A stretch of 64,000 nucleotides of DNA. It comes from Lysobacterales bacterium. GTDB taxonomy: Bacteria; Pseudomonadota; Gammaproteobacteria; Xanthomonadales; Ahniellaceae. How positions within the stretch are numbered: position 1 is the first letter of the stretch; each line of letters begins with the position of its first letter. This document shows, piece by piece, positions 52,770 through 62,015 of this stretch. Below the pieces are notes generated by a model. That model did no database searches, had not been told where the DNA came from, and was given only the letters and a program-made list of their open reading frames with translations. Location: contig JADKHK010000007.1 of assembly GCA_016721845.1 (NCBI GenBank), forward strand, positions 159,485 through 223,484. The letters are read 5' to 3'. The position numbers and the translations under genes are program-made.

Positions 52770-53495
52770 TCAGGCGCCTTGCATCGCTGCGACCAGCACT
52801 GCTTCCACAGACTGCGACGGGTCGCTTCGAATCGCGTCGAGACGTGCGCGGTCGAAGTCGGCGCCGATGCGGCCATCGCGCAACACGCAGACGCGGGTGA
52901 GCAAGCGCTCGGCGAGTTCGATGCCATGGGTGGCCAACACGATGGCGGTGTCGCCGGCGCGCTGCTGTTCGCCGAGGAATTGCTTGAACGCGAAGGCGCT
53001 GACCGGATCGAGGCCATTCAGCGATTCGTCCAGCAGCCACAGCGGTGCACGCCCGGACAGTCCGGCGACGATGCCGGCCTTCTGGCGCGTGCCGAGCGAG
53101 CAGGCACCGATGAACGCGTCGAGCCAGGGCGACAGGCCGAGCCGTTCGGCGAGGTGCAGCGACGCGGCCTTCGCGCTCGTCGGCAATCCGCGTGATGCCT
53201 GCACGAGTTCGAGCAGTTGTCGCACGGTCAGGCCGTCGGGCAGGCGTTCCGGCGCGATCGCCACGGCGCAGCAATCGCGTGCCGCAGCGGGGTGCGCCGC
53301 CAGATCGTGGCCGCCGATGCGGATGCTGCCCGTGCTGCCCGGAACCAGGCCGACGATGGCCTGCATCAAGGTCGATTTGCCGGTGCCATTCGCGCCGACC
53401 AGTCCGACCCACTCGCCACGTGCCACGCGCCAGTCCAGCGCATTCAGCACCCGGCGTCCGCTGCGTTCGACGACCAGTCCGGCGATCTCAAGCAT
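52770..53495 (-). CDS. ABC transporter ATP-binding subunit
   Basis: A 241-residue ATPase: Walker A GANGTGKST at 34-42 and Walker B LWLLDES (with the catalytic E replaced by E-S as usual). The H-loop is in LATHGIELAE. The signature, normally LSGGQ, is SLGTRQK, a variant also seen in some ABC-2-type exporters. It overlaps the membrane-subunit gene by 8 bases and would form an exporter with it. Substrate unknown. Confidence 0.87.
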   Translation of the reverse strand: MLEIAGLVVERSGRRVLNALDWRVARGEWVGLVGANGTGKSTLMQAIVGLVPGSTGSIRIGGHDLAAHPAAARDCCAVAIAPERLPDGLTVRQLLELVQASRGLPTSAKAASLHLAERLGLSPWLDAFIGACSLGTRQKAGIVAGLSGRAPLWLLDESLNGLDPVSAFAFKQFLGEQQRAGDTAIVLATHGIELAERLLTRVCVLRDGRIGADFDRARLDAIRSDPSQSVEAVLVAAMQGA

Positions 53496-54624
53496 GCACG
53501 TCGCCCCGCCACACCCGTCGCGCCAGCAAGACCAGCAGGCCGGACGCAGCCAGTGGCAGCAAGGGCGGCATCGCGCTGGCCAGTGCCGCGGCGAGGACCG
53601 CCAGCTGCATGCGCGCCAAGCCGAGGCGGTGGGGTGCGTGGCGCAACACGATCGCGAGCAGAAAGTCGATGCTCGCCGTGATCACCACGGCAACGCCAAT
53701 CACGAGCGTGACCGCGGGTGTGATCCGCACGAGCTGCAGCAGCACGCTCGACACGAACGCAAGTAGGCCGGTCAGCCCCAGATGCAGCGGCCACAGGGCC
53801 CGCCACAATCGCCGCGCGCACGGCGGGCGCGCCGCCAGCACGGAAGCGACCTCGGCCGCGAGTCGATGCGCGACATCGAGTGCATTGAACAGGGCCGCCA
53901 ACATCAGCAGGCTCATCGGCAGCAGGATCGCGAAGGCCTCGGTGGGTGCCAGCAGCAGGCCGGCCGCCAGTGCCGTGGCGGCACGGCCGCGCATCCAGGC
54001 ACTGCCGGCGCGTTGCCACCACCACTGCGGCAGGTGCGGCAAGTCGGTTGAGCCGAGCGATGCCAGCCAGCGCGGCACCTGCGCCAGACGAGGCGGTCGC
54101 GTCGCTTGCGTCGACGCGCGACCTGCAGGCGCCGGCATGAACACGATGGTGAGCAGGGCGGCGAGCAAGGACCAGCGCAACGACGCCGCGCTCGACCAGG
54201 CGGCGCCCGGGTCATGCAGTGCGACCATCCCGACCACCAGCGTGACGGACGCCACCGCATGCAAACCCAGCACCATGCGCGTGCGCGTATCGCGTCGGCG
54301 CTGCATGTCGCGCCATACCGGCATCGCCGCACCGGCAGAAGCGGCATGGCGCCTCGCATCGCGTCGCAAGCGAGTGCGCGCCAGCACCATCGCGACGCCT
54401 ATCGCCGCCAGCGCCAGCAGCGTTTCATGGGCACGGATCCACATCGCACCGGCCGTGATCCAGTGGGCGTCGACGCGCCACCAAAGCAACACCAGGACCC
54501 ATGCCAGCACGCCATAGGTCGCCGCCAGGAACAGCGTCTGCGGCCACAACGCCCGCCGTGCCTGCCAGCGATGGCCGGCCAGCATCTGGTCTTCGAGGGT
54601 CAATGGATGGGGCAGCGCGGGCAT
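53488..54624 (-). CDS. Membrane subunit of an ABC exporter (unrecognised family)
   Basis: A 378-residue protein with about eight hydrophobic helices, starting at 54624 (MPALPHPLTLEDQML). A cytosolic, Arg-rich loop (about 105-120) and a helical segment about 245-280 (FALFNALDVAHRLAAEV) break the hydrophobic runs. No ABC-2 domain signature was seen, so this assignment relies on its 8-base overlap with the ATPase gene. It is divergent from icd. Confidence 0.7.
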   Translation of the reverse strand: MPALPHPLTLEDQMLAGHRWQARRALWPQTLFLAATYGVLAWVLVLLWWRVDAHWITAGAMWIRAHETLLALAAIGVAMVLARTRLRRDARRHAASAGAAMPVWRDMQRRRDTRTRMVLGLHAVASVTLVVGMVALHDPGAAWSSAASLRWSLLAALLTIVFMPAPAGRASTQATRPPRLAQVPRWLASLGSTDLPHLPQWWWQRAGSAWMRGRAATALAAGLLLAPTEAFAILLPMSLLMLAALFNALDVAHRLAAEVASVLAARPPCARRLWRALWPLHLGLTGLLAFVSSVLLQLVRITPAVTLVIGVAVVITASIDFLLAIVLRHAPHRLGLARMQLAVLAAALASAMPPLLPLAASGLLVLLARRVWRGDVHA

Positions 54625-54767
54625 GGCTGGGAGAGAGTGTGGAGCGCCGCGCAAGTTCCCGCGACTCCGCGCCAAACACCCCCACCTATCCCTGTCACAA
54701 CGAACCCGCGACAATACACGGCCTCGCGCCGGCTCCGGCGCGGAACCCATTCAACCGGAGAAGACCC

Positions 54768-56066
54768 ATGGCCGAGCCCACCCTGAACGTGCCTGCAGAT
54801 GGCGCCAAGATCACGATCACGAACGGTGTGCTGAGCGTGCCGCCGAATCCGATCATCCCGTTCATCGAAGGCGACGGCACCGGCGCCGACATCTGGCGCG
54901 CCTCGGTGCGCGTGTTCGATGCCGCGGTCGAAAAGGTCTACGGCGGCGCGCGCAAGATCCACTGGATGGAGATCTACGCCGGCGAGAAGGCGAACAACCA
55001 GTTCGGCAACTGGCTGCCGGAAGCCACCGTGCAGGCCTGCCGCGATTACCTGATTTCGATCAAGGGTCCGCTGACGACGCCGATCGGCGGTGGCATCCGT
55101 TCGCTCAACGTCGCGTTGCGACAGATGCTCGATCTGTACGTCTGCCTGCGCCCGGTGCGCTGGTTCAAGGGCGTGCCGAGTCCGGTGAAAGACCCGTCGC
55201 AGGTCGACATGGTGATCTTCCGCGAGAACTGCGAAGACATCTACGCCGGCATCGAGTTCGAACACGGCTCCGAGTCGAACAAGAAGTTCATGGCGATGTT
55301 CAAGGAAGCCTTCCCGAAGGAATTCGGCAAGATCCGCTTCCCGGAGACCTCGGGCATCGGCATCAAGGCGGTTTCGAAGGATGGCACCGAGCGTCTGGTG
55401 CGCGCCGCCATCGAGTACGCGATCGAGTTCAAGCGCAAGTCGGTGACGATCGTGCACAAGGGCAACATCATGAAGTTCACCGAGGGCGCGTTCCGCAACT
55501 GGGGTTACGCCCTGGCCGAGCGCGAATTCGGCGACAAGGTCTACACCTGGGACCAGTGGGAACGGACCAAGGCCGCGAAGGGCGAGGCCGAAGCGAACGC
55601 CGAGCAGAAGGCCGCGGTCGCGGCCGGCCGGATCGTCATCAAGGACGCGATCGCCGACATCACCCTGCAACAGGTGCTGACCCGTCCGAACGAGTTCGAC
55701 GTGATCGCGACCTTGAACTTGAACGGCGATTACCTCAGCGACGCGCTGGCCGCGCAGGTCGGCGGCATCGGCATCGCGCCGGGCGGCAACATCAACTACG
55801 TCACCGGCCATGCCGTGTTCGAAGCCACGCACGGCACCGCGCCGAAATACGCCGGTCTCGACAAGGTCAACCCCGGCTCGGTGATCCTCTCCGGCGAAAT
55901 GATGCTGCGCTACATGGGCTGGGTCGACGCCGCCGACGCCATCATCGCCGCGATGGACAAGGCGATCGCCAACAAGACCGTCACCTACGACTTCGCCCGC
56001 CTGATGGATGGCGCCAAGGAAGTGAAGTGCTCGGAATTCGCGGATGAGCTGATCAAGGCGATGTGA
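54768..56066 (+). CDS. icd: NADP-dependent isocitrate dehydrogenase
   Basis: A 432-residue TCA-cycle enzyme of the E. coli type that oxidises isocitrate to 2-oxoglutarate with NADP. S112 in GGGIRSLNVALRQ is the AceK phosphorylation site and substrate-binding serine. Further signatures are FRENCEDIYAG, GNIMKFTEGAF, NLNGDYLSDALAAQ and GTAPKYAG. It should be the target of the AceK enzyme encoded at 35.6-37.3 kb. It is a single-gene unit with its own terminator. The ATG at 54768 has a purine-rich site (CGGAGAAG). Confidence 0.97.
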   Translation: MAEPTLNVPADGAKITITNGVLSVPPNPIIPFIEGDGTGADIWRASVRVFDAAVEKVYGGARKIHWMEIYAGEKANNQFGNWLPEATVQACRDYLISIKGPLTTPIGGGIRSLNVALRQMLDLYVCLRPVRWFKGVPSPVKDPSQVDMVIFRENCEDIYAGIEFEHGSESNKKFMAMFKEAFPKEFGKIRFPETSGIGIKAVSKDGTERLVRAAIEYAIEFKRKSVTIVHKGNIMKFTEGAFRNWGYALAEREFGDKVYTWDQWERTKAAKGEAEANAEQKAAVAAGRIVIKDAIADITLQQVLTRPNEFDVIATLNLNGDYLSDALAAQVGGIGIAPGGNINYVTGHAVFEATHGTAPKYAGLDKVNPGSVILSGEMMLRYMGWVDAADAIIAAMDKAIANKTVTYDFARLMDGAKEVKCSEFADELIKAM

Positions 56067-56092
56067 TCCGCGTTCGTCAGCCTGTGTGCATC

Positions 56093-56114
56093 GAGGCCCG
56101 CTCCGGCGGGCCTC
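56093..56114 (+). terminator. Intrinsic terminator of icd
   Basis: GAGGCCCGC at 56093-56101 pairs with GCGGGCCTC at 56106-56114 around TCCG. It lies 26 bases after the icd stop and just before the end of the convergent gene. No long T-run follows. Confidence 0.75.
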
Positions 56115-56126
56115 ATCATGTGCGGA

Positions 56127-57536
56127 CTATTGATCGACGGTTTCGAAGCTGTTGTTGAAGACGCCTGTCGAGCCGAAGCGCGCGATGGCGACATCGCTGT
56201 CGTTGCCGTTCCAGACGCGGGTGCCGACGGCCATCAGGCTGTAGGCGGGATCGATGTAGAGACGTTGCACGAAGGAGCGGTTGTTGTTGGCGCTGGCGCT
56301 GCTGTAGGGGTAGCTCCATTGCGCAAGGCCGGCGACACCGAACTCGGACGAGGTCGTCAGTGCGCCACCGTTGGCAGGGGCGATGAGGCCGCTCAGGCGA
56401 CTGGTCAGCGGGCCGCTGCCGAAGGGCTGGAACCCGGCCGCGATGACGACCAGGTTGCCGAGCGACACGGGTGGCGTCACATAGGCATTGTCGACGCCGT
56501 TGTCGACCGCCGTGCAATTCACCAGCAGTTGCTCGCCGAATTGCGCGCGCATGACGAAGGGCGAATTGATCCCGCCGGTCTTGCGGATGCCGGAGAAGAC
56601 ATAGTCGCCCGGGGCCAGCATCGCAACCCCGAACAGTTGCGGTTCGGCGAACGACAGGCATTTCGGGATCGTGATGCCGCCGCCGACATCGAACGGCGAA
56701 CGGCTGGCGGTCGCGACGTAATTGCTCGGGCCCGGGCTCAGGAAGAAGACCTTGCCATGGGCCGAGGTGCCGGTCAGGAAGGCAGTGGCGACGATGCCGC
56801 TGTCGATTTCGGCCGCCGAAATGAAGGCCGCGGTCCCGCCATTGCTGGCGCCGAAGTTGTAGCTCCGCAGGGATTGAGGCGTGCCGTCGGCCGGCATTTC
56901 GGCAACGAAGCCGAAGCGTGCGTCGCCATCGTCGTACCAGCCCGCGATCAAGAGGTTGCCGTTCGCCAGACAGTCGACATCGCGGATGGCTTCATCGTGG
57001 TCGACGGCATCGTCGCCACGGCTGAACGCGATACCGCCATCGCCTGCGAACGTCAGGTCATCGGAACCGTCGGCGTTGAAGCGGACGAGGGCGAGGTCCT
57101 TGTTGCCGGCCGAGCCGTTCGCGCCCGGCGTCATGCCGGCGACGACGATGCGCCCGTTGGGATCGACGCAGGCGTCGACCACTGCGGTCAGGGCGGCGTC
57201 TTTGACGCGCTTGCCGGTGCCCTGGAAGCTGGTGTCGATGGCGCCGGTGTAGAGATGCCGGGCCAGACCGATGCCGACCAGATTGGCGTCGGCGTTGTTG
57301 ATGTCGACTTGCGCCACGCTGGTGATGCGCCCGTCTTGCGGATTCGAAAAGGCGTTGACGCCGATGTCGGTAAAGGCCGTGCCGGACTGGTCGAACAGCA
57401 CCGGCACGCGACCGGGAATGGACGAGTTGAAGGTGCCGTCCAGCTCGCTATAGCGGTCGATGGCGATCGACCCGGCGAGCGCCGGAGCCGCGGCGACGGC
57501 GAAGTGCAGGACACAGAGCAGGCGAAGCAGGCGCAT
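56127..57536 (-). CDS. Secreted delta-60-repeat protein
   Basis: A 469-residue exported protein (signal peptide 1-21, ending ALA). Its beta-propeller-like body includes delta-60-type repeats (DLALVRFNADGSDDLTFAGDGG, VACVDPNGRIVVAGM patterns; each LDTSF/GDGG-like). It has no catalytic motif. It ends GVFNNSFETVDQ, a variant of the GFE-type tail in the 941-residue protein. Relatives are predicted extracellular or calx-beta-like repeat proteins. It is transcribed alone and faces icd. Confidence 0.75.
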   Translation of the reverse strand: MRLLRLLCVLHFAVAAAPALAGSIAIDRYSELDGTFNSSIPGRVPVLFDQSGTAFTDIGVNAFSNPQDGRITSVAQVDINNADANLVGIGLARHLYTGAIDTSFQGTGKRVKDAALTAVVDACVDPNGRIVVAGMTPGANGSAGNKDLALVRFNADGSDDLTFAGDGGIAFSRGDDAVDHDEAIRDVDCLANGNLLIAGWYDDGDARFGFVAEMPADGTPQSLRSYNFGASNGGTAAFISAAEIDSGIVATAFLTGTSAHGKVFFLSPGPSNYVATASRSPFDVGGGITIPKCLSFAEPQLFGVAMLAPGDYVFSGIRKTGGINSPFVMRAQFGEQLLVNCTAVDNGVDNAYVTPPVSLGNLVVIAAGFQPFGSGPLTSRLSGLIAPANGGALTTSSEFGVAGLAQWSYPYSSASANNNRSFVQRLYIDPAYSLMAVGTRVWNGNDSDVAIARFGSTGVFNNSFETVDQ

Positions 57537-57600
57537 GACAGACGTTTCCTTGGGAACCTGCGCCTGAAAACGCAGTTCCGCGGAAAAACCGGCAGAACGA

Positions 57601-58020
57601 TCAGCCGCGATAACTCTGCAGATGGATACTGGTCTCGGTGGCGCTGATGCCCTTGATGCGGCGGATGCGTTCGAGCGCTGCGGCGAGCTCCTGGAGGTTG
57701 CCGACGCGGAGGTCGGCGAGCAGGTCCCAGCGGCCGTTGGTGTCGTGCAGCGCGGCGATGCCGGGTTCGCCGAGCAGGGCGCGGATCACGAGTTGCTGGT
57801 TGCCTTCCACCGCGATGCCGGTCCAGGCGTGGATCTCGTCCGGTGCCGCATCGGGGCGCAGCTTCACGGTGTAGCCGACGATCACGCCGTCACGTTCGAG
57901 CTTCGCGATGCGGTTCGTGACCGTGCCGCGCGACACCTTCAGCTGCGCGGCAAGTTCGGCGATCGAGGCACGGGCGTTGTGGCGCAATTGTGCGATCAGT
58001 TGCTGGTCGAGGGCGTCCAT
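57601..58020 (-). CDS. Lrp/AsnC-family regulator of the ornithine cyclodeaminase gene
   Basis: A 139-residue Lrp-type protein. The helix-turn-helix (about 6-55, LIAQLRHNARASIAELAAQLKVSRGTVTNRI) is followed by a ligand domain (65-139). It is divergent from an ornithine cyclodeaminase gene with a 143-bp gap, so it probably controls it and its own gene in response to an amino acid. The gap has no palindrome as clear as that before phhA. Confidence 0.88.
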   Translation of the reverse strand: MDALDQQLIAQLRHNARASIAELAAQLKVSRGTVTNRIAKLERDGVIVGYTVKLRPDAAPDEIHAWTGIAVEGNQQLVIRALLGEPGIAALHDTNGRWDLLADLRVGNLQELAAALERIRRIKGISATETSIHLQSYRG

Positions 58021-58163
58021 CGATCAATTCGCCAAATAAGTCTGCCGAAATGCTACATGGATGCCGTTGTGATTGCATTTCTGACGTTTTGATCTGACAG
58101 CGATCTCCGGACAATGGCGACCTGACACGACGCGCCGTCGTGTGCCGCTCGGAGACGCCCGCC

Positions 58164-59210
58164 ATGACCCTGCTGCTCACCACCCAAGACATCGCCCAGA
58201 TCGTCGCCCGCATCGGGTTGCCCCAGGTGCTGGCGCGCATGGTGGCGTACATCGAAGACGATTTCCGGCGCTGGCCCGAGTTCGAGAAGAGCCCTCGTCA
58301 TGCCGTGCATTCGGAGGTGGGCGTGATCGAACTGATGCCGATCGCCGATGCGCGCGAGTACAGCTTCAAGTATGTCAACGGCCATCCGAAGAACACTCGG
58401 GAAGGCCTGCCGACGGTGATGGCCTTCGGCGTGCTCGCCGATGTCGCGACCGGCGTGCCGACCTTGCTCAGCGAACTGACCCTGACTACGGCGATGCGCA
58501 CGGCCGCGACCTCGGTGATGGCGGCCAAGCGCCTGGCGCGCCAGAACGCGCGCACGATGGCCTTGATCGGCAATGGCGCGCAGAGCGAGTTCCAGGCCTT
58601 GGCCTTCCATCATCTGCTCGGGATCGAGGAAGTGCGCCTGTTCGATCTCGACGCCGCGGCGACGCTGAAGCTGGTCGCGCACCTGTCTCACGTGCCGGGG
58701 CTGCGCGTGGTCGTCTGCACCAGCACCGCCGAGGCCGTGCGCGGCGCCGATATCGTCACCACGGTCACCGCCGACAAGACCAATGCGACCATCCTGACGC
58801 CGGACATGATCGCGCCCGGCATGCACATCAATGGCGTCGGCGGCGACTGCCCGGGCAAGACCGAACTGCATGCCGAGGTGCTGGCGCGTGCATCGGTGTT
58901 CGTCGAATACGAGCCGCAGACGCGCATCGAAGGCGACCTGCAGCAAATGCCGGCCGACTTCCGCGTCACCGAGTTCTGGCGCGTGCTCGCCGGCGACGCC
59001 GCGGGCCGTGCGATGGACGGCGAGATCACCGTGTTCGACTCGGTCGGCTTCGCGCTCGAGGACTATTCCTCGCTGCGCCTGCTGCGCGACCTTGCCCGGG
59101 AACTGGGTCTCGGCGCACCGGTCGGCTTGATTCCCGACCTCGCTGACCCGAAGGACCTGTACGGGCACCTGATGGCCGAAGCAGCCGTCCCATTGAAGCG
59201 CGCGGCCTGA
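58164..59210 (+). CDS. Ornithine cyclodeaminase / mu-crystallin family
   Basis: A 348-residue NAD(P)-binding enzyme with the family blocks KYVNGHPKNTREGLPTV, the Rossmann motif LIGNGAQSEFQALAF near residue 135, and HINGVGGDCPGKTEL near residue 230. D-R-x type catalytic residues follow. The ornithine form converts L-ornithine to proline and ammonia. Many homologues act on other amino acids, so the substrate is not certain. GGAG lies upstream of the ATG at 58164. It is divergent from an Lrp regulator and converges on a secreted-protein gene. Confidence 0.9.
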   Translation: MTLLLTTQDIAQIVARIGLPQVLARMVAYIEDDFRRWPEFEKSPRHAVHSEVGVIELMPIADAREYSFKYVNGHPKNTREGLPTVMAFGVLADVATGVPTLLSELTLTTAMRTAATSVMAAKRLARQNARTMALIGNGAQSEFQALAFHHLLGIEEVRLFDLDAAATLKLVAHLSHVPGLRVVVCTSTAEAVRGADIVTTVTADKTNATILTPDMIAPGMHINGVGGDCPGKTELHAEVLARASVFVEYEPQTRIEGDLQQMPADFRVTEFWRVLAGDAAGRAMDGEITVFDSVGFALEDYSSLRLLRDLARELGLGAPVGLIPDLADPKDLYGHLMAEAAVPLKRAA

Positions 59211-59222
59211 TCGCCGCGCGGT

Positions 59223-59756
59223 TCACGCCGCCGCTGGCGGTGCCGATCCGGCCTTCTGATACCAGCCGTCGAAGGCCGTGGTCCAGGTTTGGCCGCCATC
59301 GGTCGATGACTCCCAGTGCTGACGCACGCGCCCATCGGCCTGCGGCGTCCAGGTGATGCGCTGGTGGCCGTCTCCGGACTGCAACGCCATCGCGCCGCCG
59401 TTCAATCCACCGTGCAGCAACAACGCATTGCCGCCGTTGTCGACCCAGAACTGGGTCCAGCGATCCTGTGCGGCGTCGTAGATGTTGTGGCTCTTGCCAT
59501 CGCTGCCGCCACCGCCTTGCCAGTGTTCGGCGATCACGCAGTCGCCGAGGATCTTCTCGATGCGGCTGTGCCCGACCCGTTGACCCTTGGGGCCGTAGAC
59601 GTCCCACTCGCCGACCCAGAAATCGAAGTCGCGGAAGTGGCCGCTGCGGCAGGCCTCGCCGGGTTTCGGCGGTGTCGGCGGCGCGACGGTGTCGCTGGCG
59701 ATTGCAGTCATGGTCCACCATCCGATGCAAAGCAAGAGTGCGATACGCATGGCCAC
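59223..59756 (-). CDS. Secreted DUF1579-like protein
   Basis: A 177-residue exported protein (signal peptide ending near residue 20). The FDFWVGEWDVYGP at about 44-56, followed by EKILGDCVIAEHW and WTQFWVDNGGN, matches the beta-barrel DUF1579 type, often annotated as hypothetical. The fold binds small hydrophobic ligands in relatives. Catalytic residues are not apparent. Its upstream gap of 75 bases separates it from the serine hydrolase gene on the same strand. Confidence 0.75.
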   Translation of the reverse strand: MAMRIALLLCIGWWTMTAIASDTVAPPTPPKPGEACRSGHFRDFDFWVGEWDVYGPKGQRVGHSRIEKILGDCVIAEHWQGGGGSDGKSHNIYDAAQDRWTQFWVDNGGNALLLHGGLNGGAMALQSGDGHQRITWTPQADGRVRQHWESSTDGGQTWTTAFDGWYQKAGSAPPAAA

Positions 59757-59830
59757 CTCGCTGGAGTTGTGGCCATCCTCGCGCCACTCGCCGGTTCGCG
59801 CCGGTGCCGGTGGTCACGTCTACGTTGTCG

Positions 59831-61240
59831 TCAGAACGGAAATCGCTCGATCGCGATGACGCGTGTCGCCTGCGGATAGGCGAGGGTGAGTTGGCCGTGG
59901 TTCGCGTCGCTGAAATCGAACTGGATCGTGCCGTAGGCACTGGCGCTGATGCGGGCCGGGTCGACGCCATTCGACAGCGCGCCGGTGCCGGCGTAGTTCG
60001 TTCGATACAGGTTGCCGCGCCAACGCGTGCTGGACGCCCACTGGCCCTCGCTGAACACCAGCCAGAGCGGCTGCCCGGCGTCGTCGAAGGTGTAGAAGGT
60101 GCCGGTCATCTGATGATCGGAGCGTTGGACGAGGGTGAAGCCGCTGCCGGATTCCTGCGGTCGCCACCAGATGCCGCCGAAGTCGGCGAACGGCACCGTG
60201 GCGATGTCCTTGTCGAGCACGCGTGATACCTGCTGGATCAAGCGGGTCGTGTCGGCGCGGGTGGCACTGAAGTCGCCGTAGATGAGCAGGACACCGGCGA
60301 TGCCACGCGGCAAATCGAGCCAGGGCGTGAAGCCGAATGCGCCCGGGCTGCTGATCAGCGTGCTGTGCCCGTTCGCGTCCTTGGCCTCCACCCAGTGGCC
60401 GATGCCATAGCCGGCCCCGGGCAGCGGCGACGAAATCACGCGGGTGCCGACGGTCTGGTCGCGATCCATCGCACTGACCGTCGCCGAGTTCAGCAGCCGC
60501 TGGCCCGTGGCCTTGCCGTGCGCCTGCCACATCAGCAACAGCTGCATGTAGTCGGGCGCGGTCGAGAACAGGCCGCCAGCGATGCGCGGGTTGGCCGTAT
60601 CGATGTTCGGGAAGAAGCTGTACTGCGTGCCGGTCATGCCGAGCGGCGTCGCGACCTCGCGCCGGAACAACGCGCTCCAGGATTCGCCGGTCGCGCGTTC
60701 GGCCAAGGCACCGGCCACCTGCATCGCATTGCCGCCGTAGTCCATCACCGTGCCCGGCGTGCCGGTGAGCGGCAGCTGCAGGATCTCGCTGCTGCACGCG
60801 GCCAGCGTGGTGGCACGATCCGCCAGACACGGCGAAGCGCCATGCAGATCGCCGCCAGGAATGGCCGAGGTCATCGAGAACAGCTGGCGCAGCGTGATTG
60901 CACGTTTGTCGGCCGGTGCATCCGGCAGGTATGTCGAGATCGGATCATCCCAGCCCATCCGGCCCTGATCGACCAGGCGCGCGATCAGCGCCGCCGACAT
61001 CCACTTGCTCGCCGACGCGACCGGCACGCGGGTGTCGAGCGCGTAGCTGCCATACGCTTTCTGATGGACCACGACGCCGTCCTGCGCCAGCAGCAACACC
61101 GCGCCGCCGAGGTGGTGCTCGGCCACCAAGGCGTCGACCGATGCATCGACGGCATCGAAACGCGTATCGGTCGCCTGCACGGGCGCGACGACACCGAGCA
61201 ACAGCAACGACCACCAGCAACGATTCAACGTGACGCGCAT
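59831..61240 (-). CDS. Secreted class-C-beta-lactamase-like serine hydrolase with an extra C-terminal domain
   Basis: A 469-residue exported protein (signal peptide to about residue 24). S76-A-S-K79 is the SxxK motif, YGGN near residue 170 takes the place of YxN, and a GHW or SSPG segment near residue 290 takes the place of KTG. The first 350 residues are the penicillin-binding/AmpC-like fold. The last 110 have the block GIWWRPQESGSGFTLVQ and TFDDAGQPLWLVFS, a domain found at the C terminus of many secreted proteins in this group. The substrate is unknown. The ATG at 61240 gives the better signal peptide. Confidence 0.83.
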   Translation of the reverse strand: MRVTLNRCWWSLLLLGVVAPVQATDTRFDAVDASVDALVAEHHLGGAVLLLAQDGVVVHQKAYGSYALDTRVPVASASKWMSAALIARLVDQGRMGWDDPISTYLPDAPADKRAITLRQLFSMTSAIPGGDLHGASPCLADRATTLAACSSEILQLPLTGTPGTVMDYGGNAMQVAGALAERATGESWSALFRREVATPLGMTGTQYSFFPNIDTANPRIAGGLFSTAPDYMQLLLMWQAHGKATGQRLLNSATVSAMDRDQTVGTRVISSPLPGAGYGIGHWVEAKDANGHSTLISSPGAFGFTPWLDLPRGIAGVLLIYGDFSATRADTTRLIQQVSRVLDKDIATVPFADFGGIWWRPQESGSGFTLVQRSDHQMTGTFYTFDDAGQPLWLVFSEGQWASSTRWRGNLYRTNYAGTGALSNGVDPARISASAYGTIQFDFSDANHGQLTLAYPQATRVIAIERFPF

Positions 61241-61330
61241 GACGACTCCGGAAGCGAGATCACCCGAACGCGGCAACGACCGAACAGTTGACCGGACACG
61301 GCGTCGCCGGCTCGAAATGTCGGAACTCGG

Positions 61331-61960
61331 TCAGCGCCGCACATAGCGCAGGTGGGTGGCAGCGGGGCCATCCAGCACCCGATCGATGCGGAACTGCGGC
61401 CCGGGCTCGCGCAGGTTCTCGAACAGACGCCGCCCGCTGCCGAACAGCACCGGCGCGAGCGCGATTTCCAGTTCGTCGACGACGTCCAGATTCAAGTATT
61501 GCTGGATTACGTCGGCGCCGCCGGCGATACGGATGTCGCGGCTGCCTGCGGCTGCCCGCGCCAGCGCCAAGGCCTGCTCCGGTCCGTCGTTGATGAAGTG
61601 AAAGGTGGTTCCGCCGGGGCGTGCCCAGGGCTCGCGCTGCTCGTTAGTCAGCACGTACACCGGTGTATGGAATGGCGCCTCGTCCGGCCAGGCGCGTTCG
61701 CCCTGGTCGAACATGCGCTTGCCCATGAGGTGGGCGCCGATGCGCTCGGTGGTGCTGCGCACCAGGTCATTGACCGGACCCGTCTCGCCGCCGGGTCCGA
61801 ACTTGAGGTTCTCGCGGAAGGACTGCTGATTGATCAGCCAGGCCATCAGCGCACCCCACTTCGCACCCCAGCTCTTGTACCCGGGATTCACCATGGTCAT
61901 TCCGTCCGGCGCCAGGTAGCCGTCGAGGCTGAGTGCGATGTTGACGAATACCTTGCTCAT
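61331..61960 (-). CDS. RibD C-terminal/dihydrofolate-reductase-like protein
   Basis: A 209-residue soluble NADPH-dependent reductase-like protein (PF01872). VFVNIALSLDGYLA at the start, IGAHLMGKRMFDQGERAW in the middle, and RIAGGADVIQQYLNLDVVDELEIALAPVLFGSGRRLF near the C terminus are the family blocks. Homologues are common in bacteria and often described as DfrA- or YyaP-like, but their substrates are mostly unknown. It is transcribed alone on the minus strand. Confidence 0.88.
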   Translation of the reverse strand: MSKVFVNIALSLDGYLAPDGMTMVNPGYKSWGAKWGALMAWLINQQSFRENLKFGPGGETGPVNDLVRSTTERIGAHLMGKRMFDQGERAWPDEAPFHTPVYVLTNEQREPWARPGGTTFHFINDGPEQALALARAAAGSRDIRIAGGADVIQQYLNLDVVDELEIALAPVLFGSGRRLFENLREPGPQFRIDRVLDGPAATHLRYVRR

Positions 61961-62015
61961 GCTGCTCCTTGACGTCGGCGCGTGGTGGGTGGGTGCGTGT
62001 GATGCAGAAGGCGTT

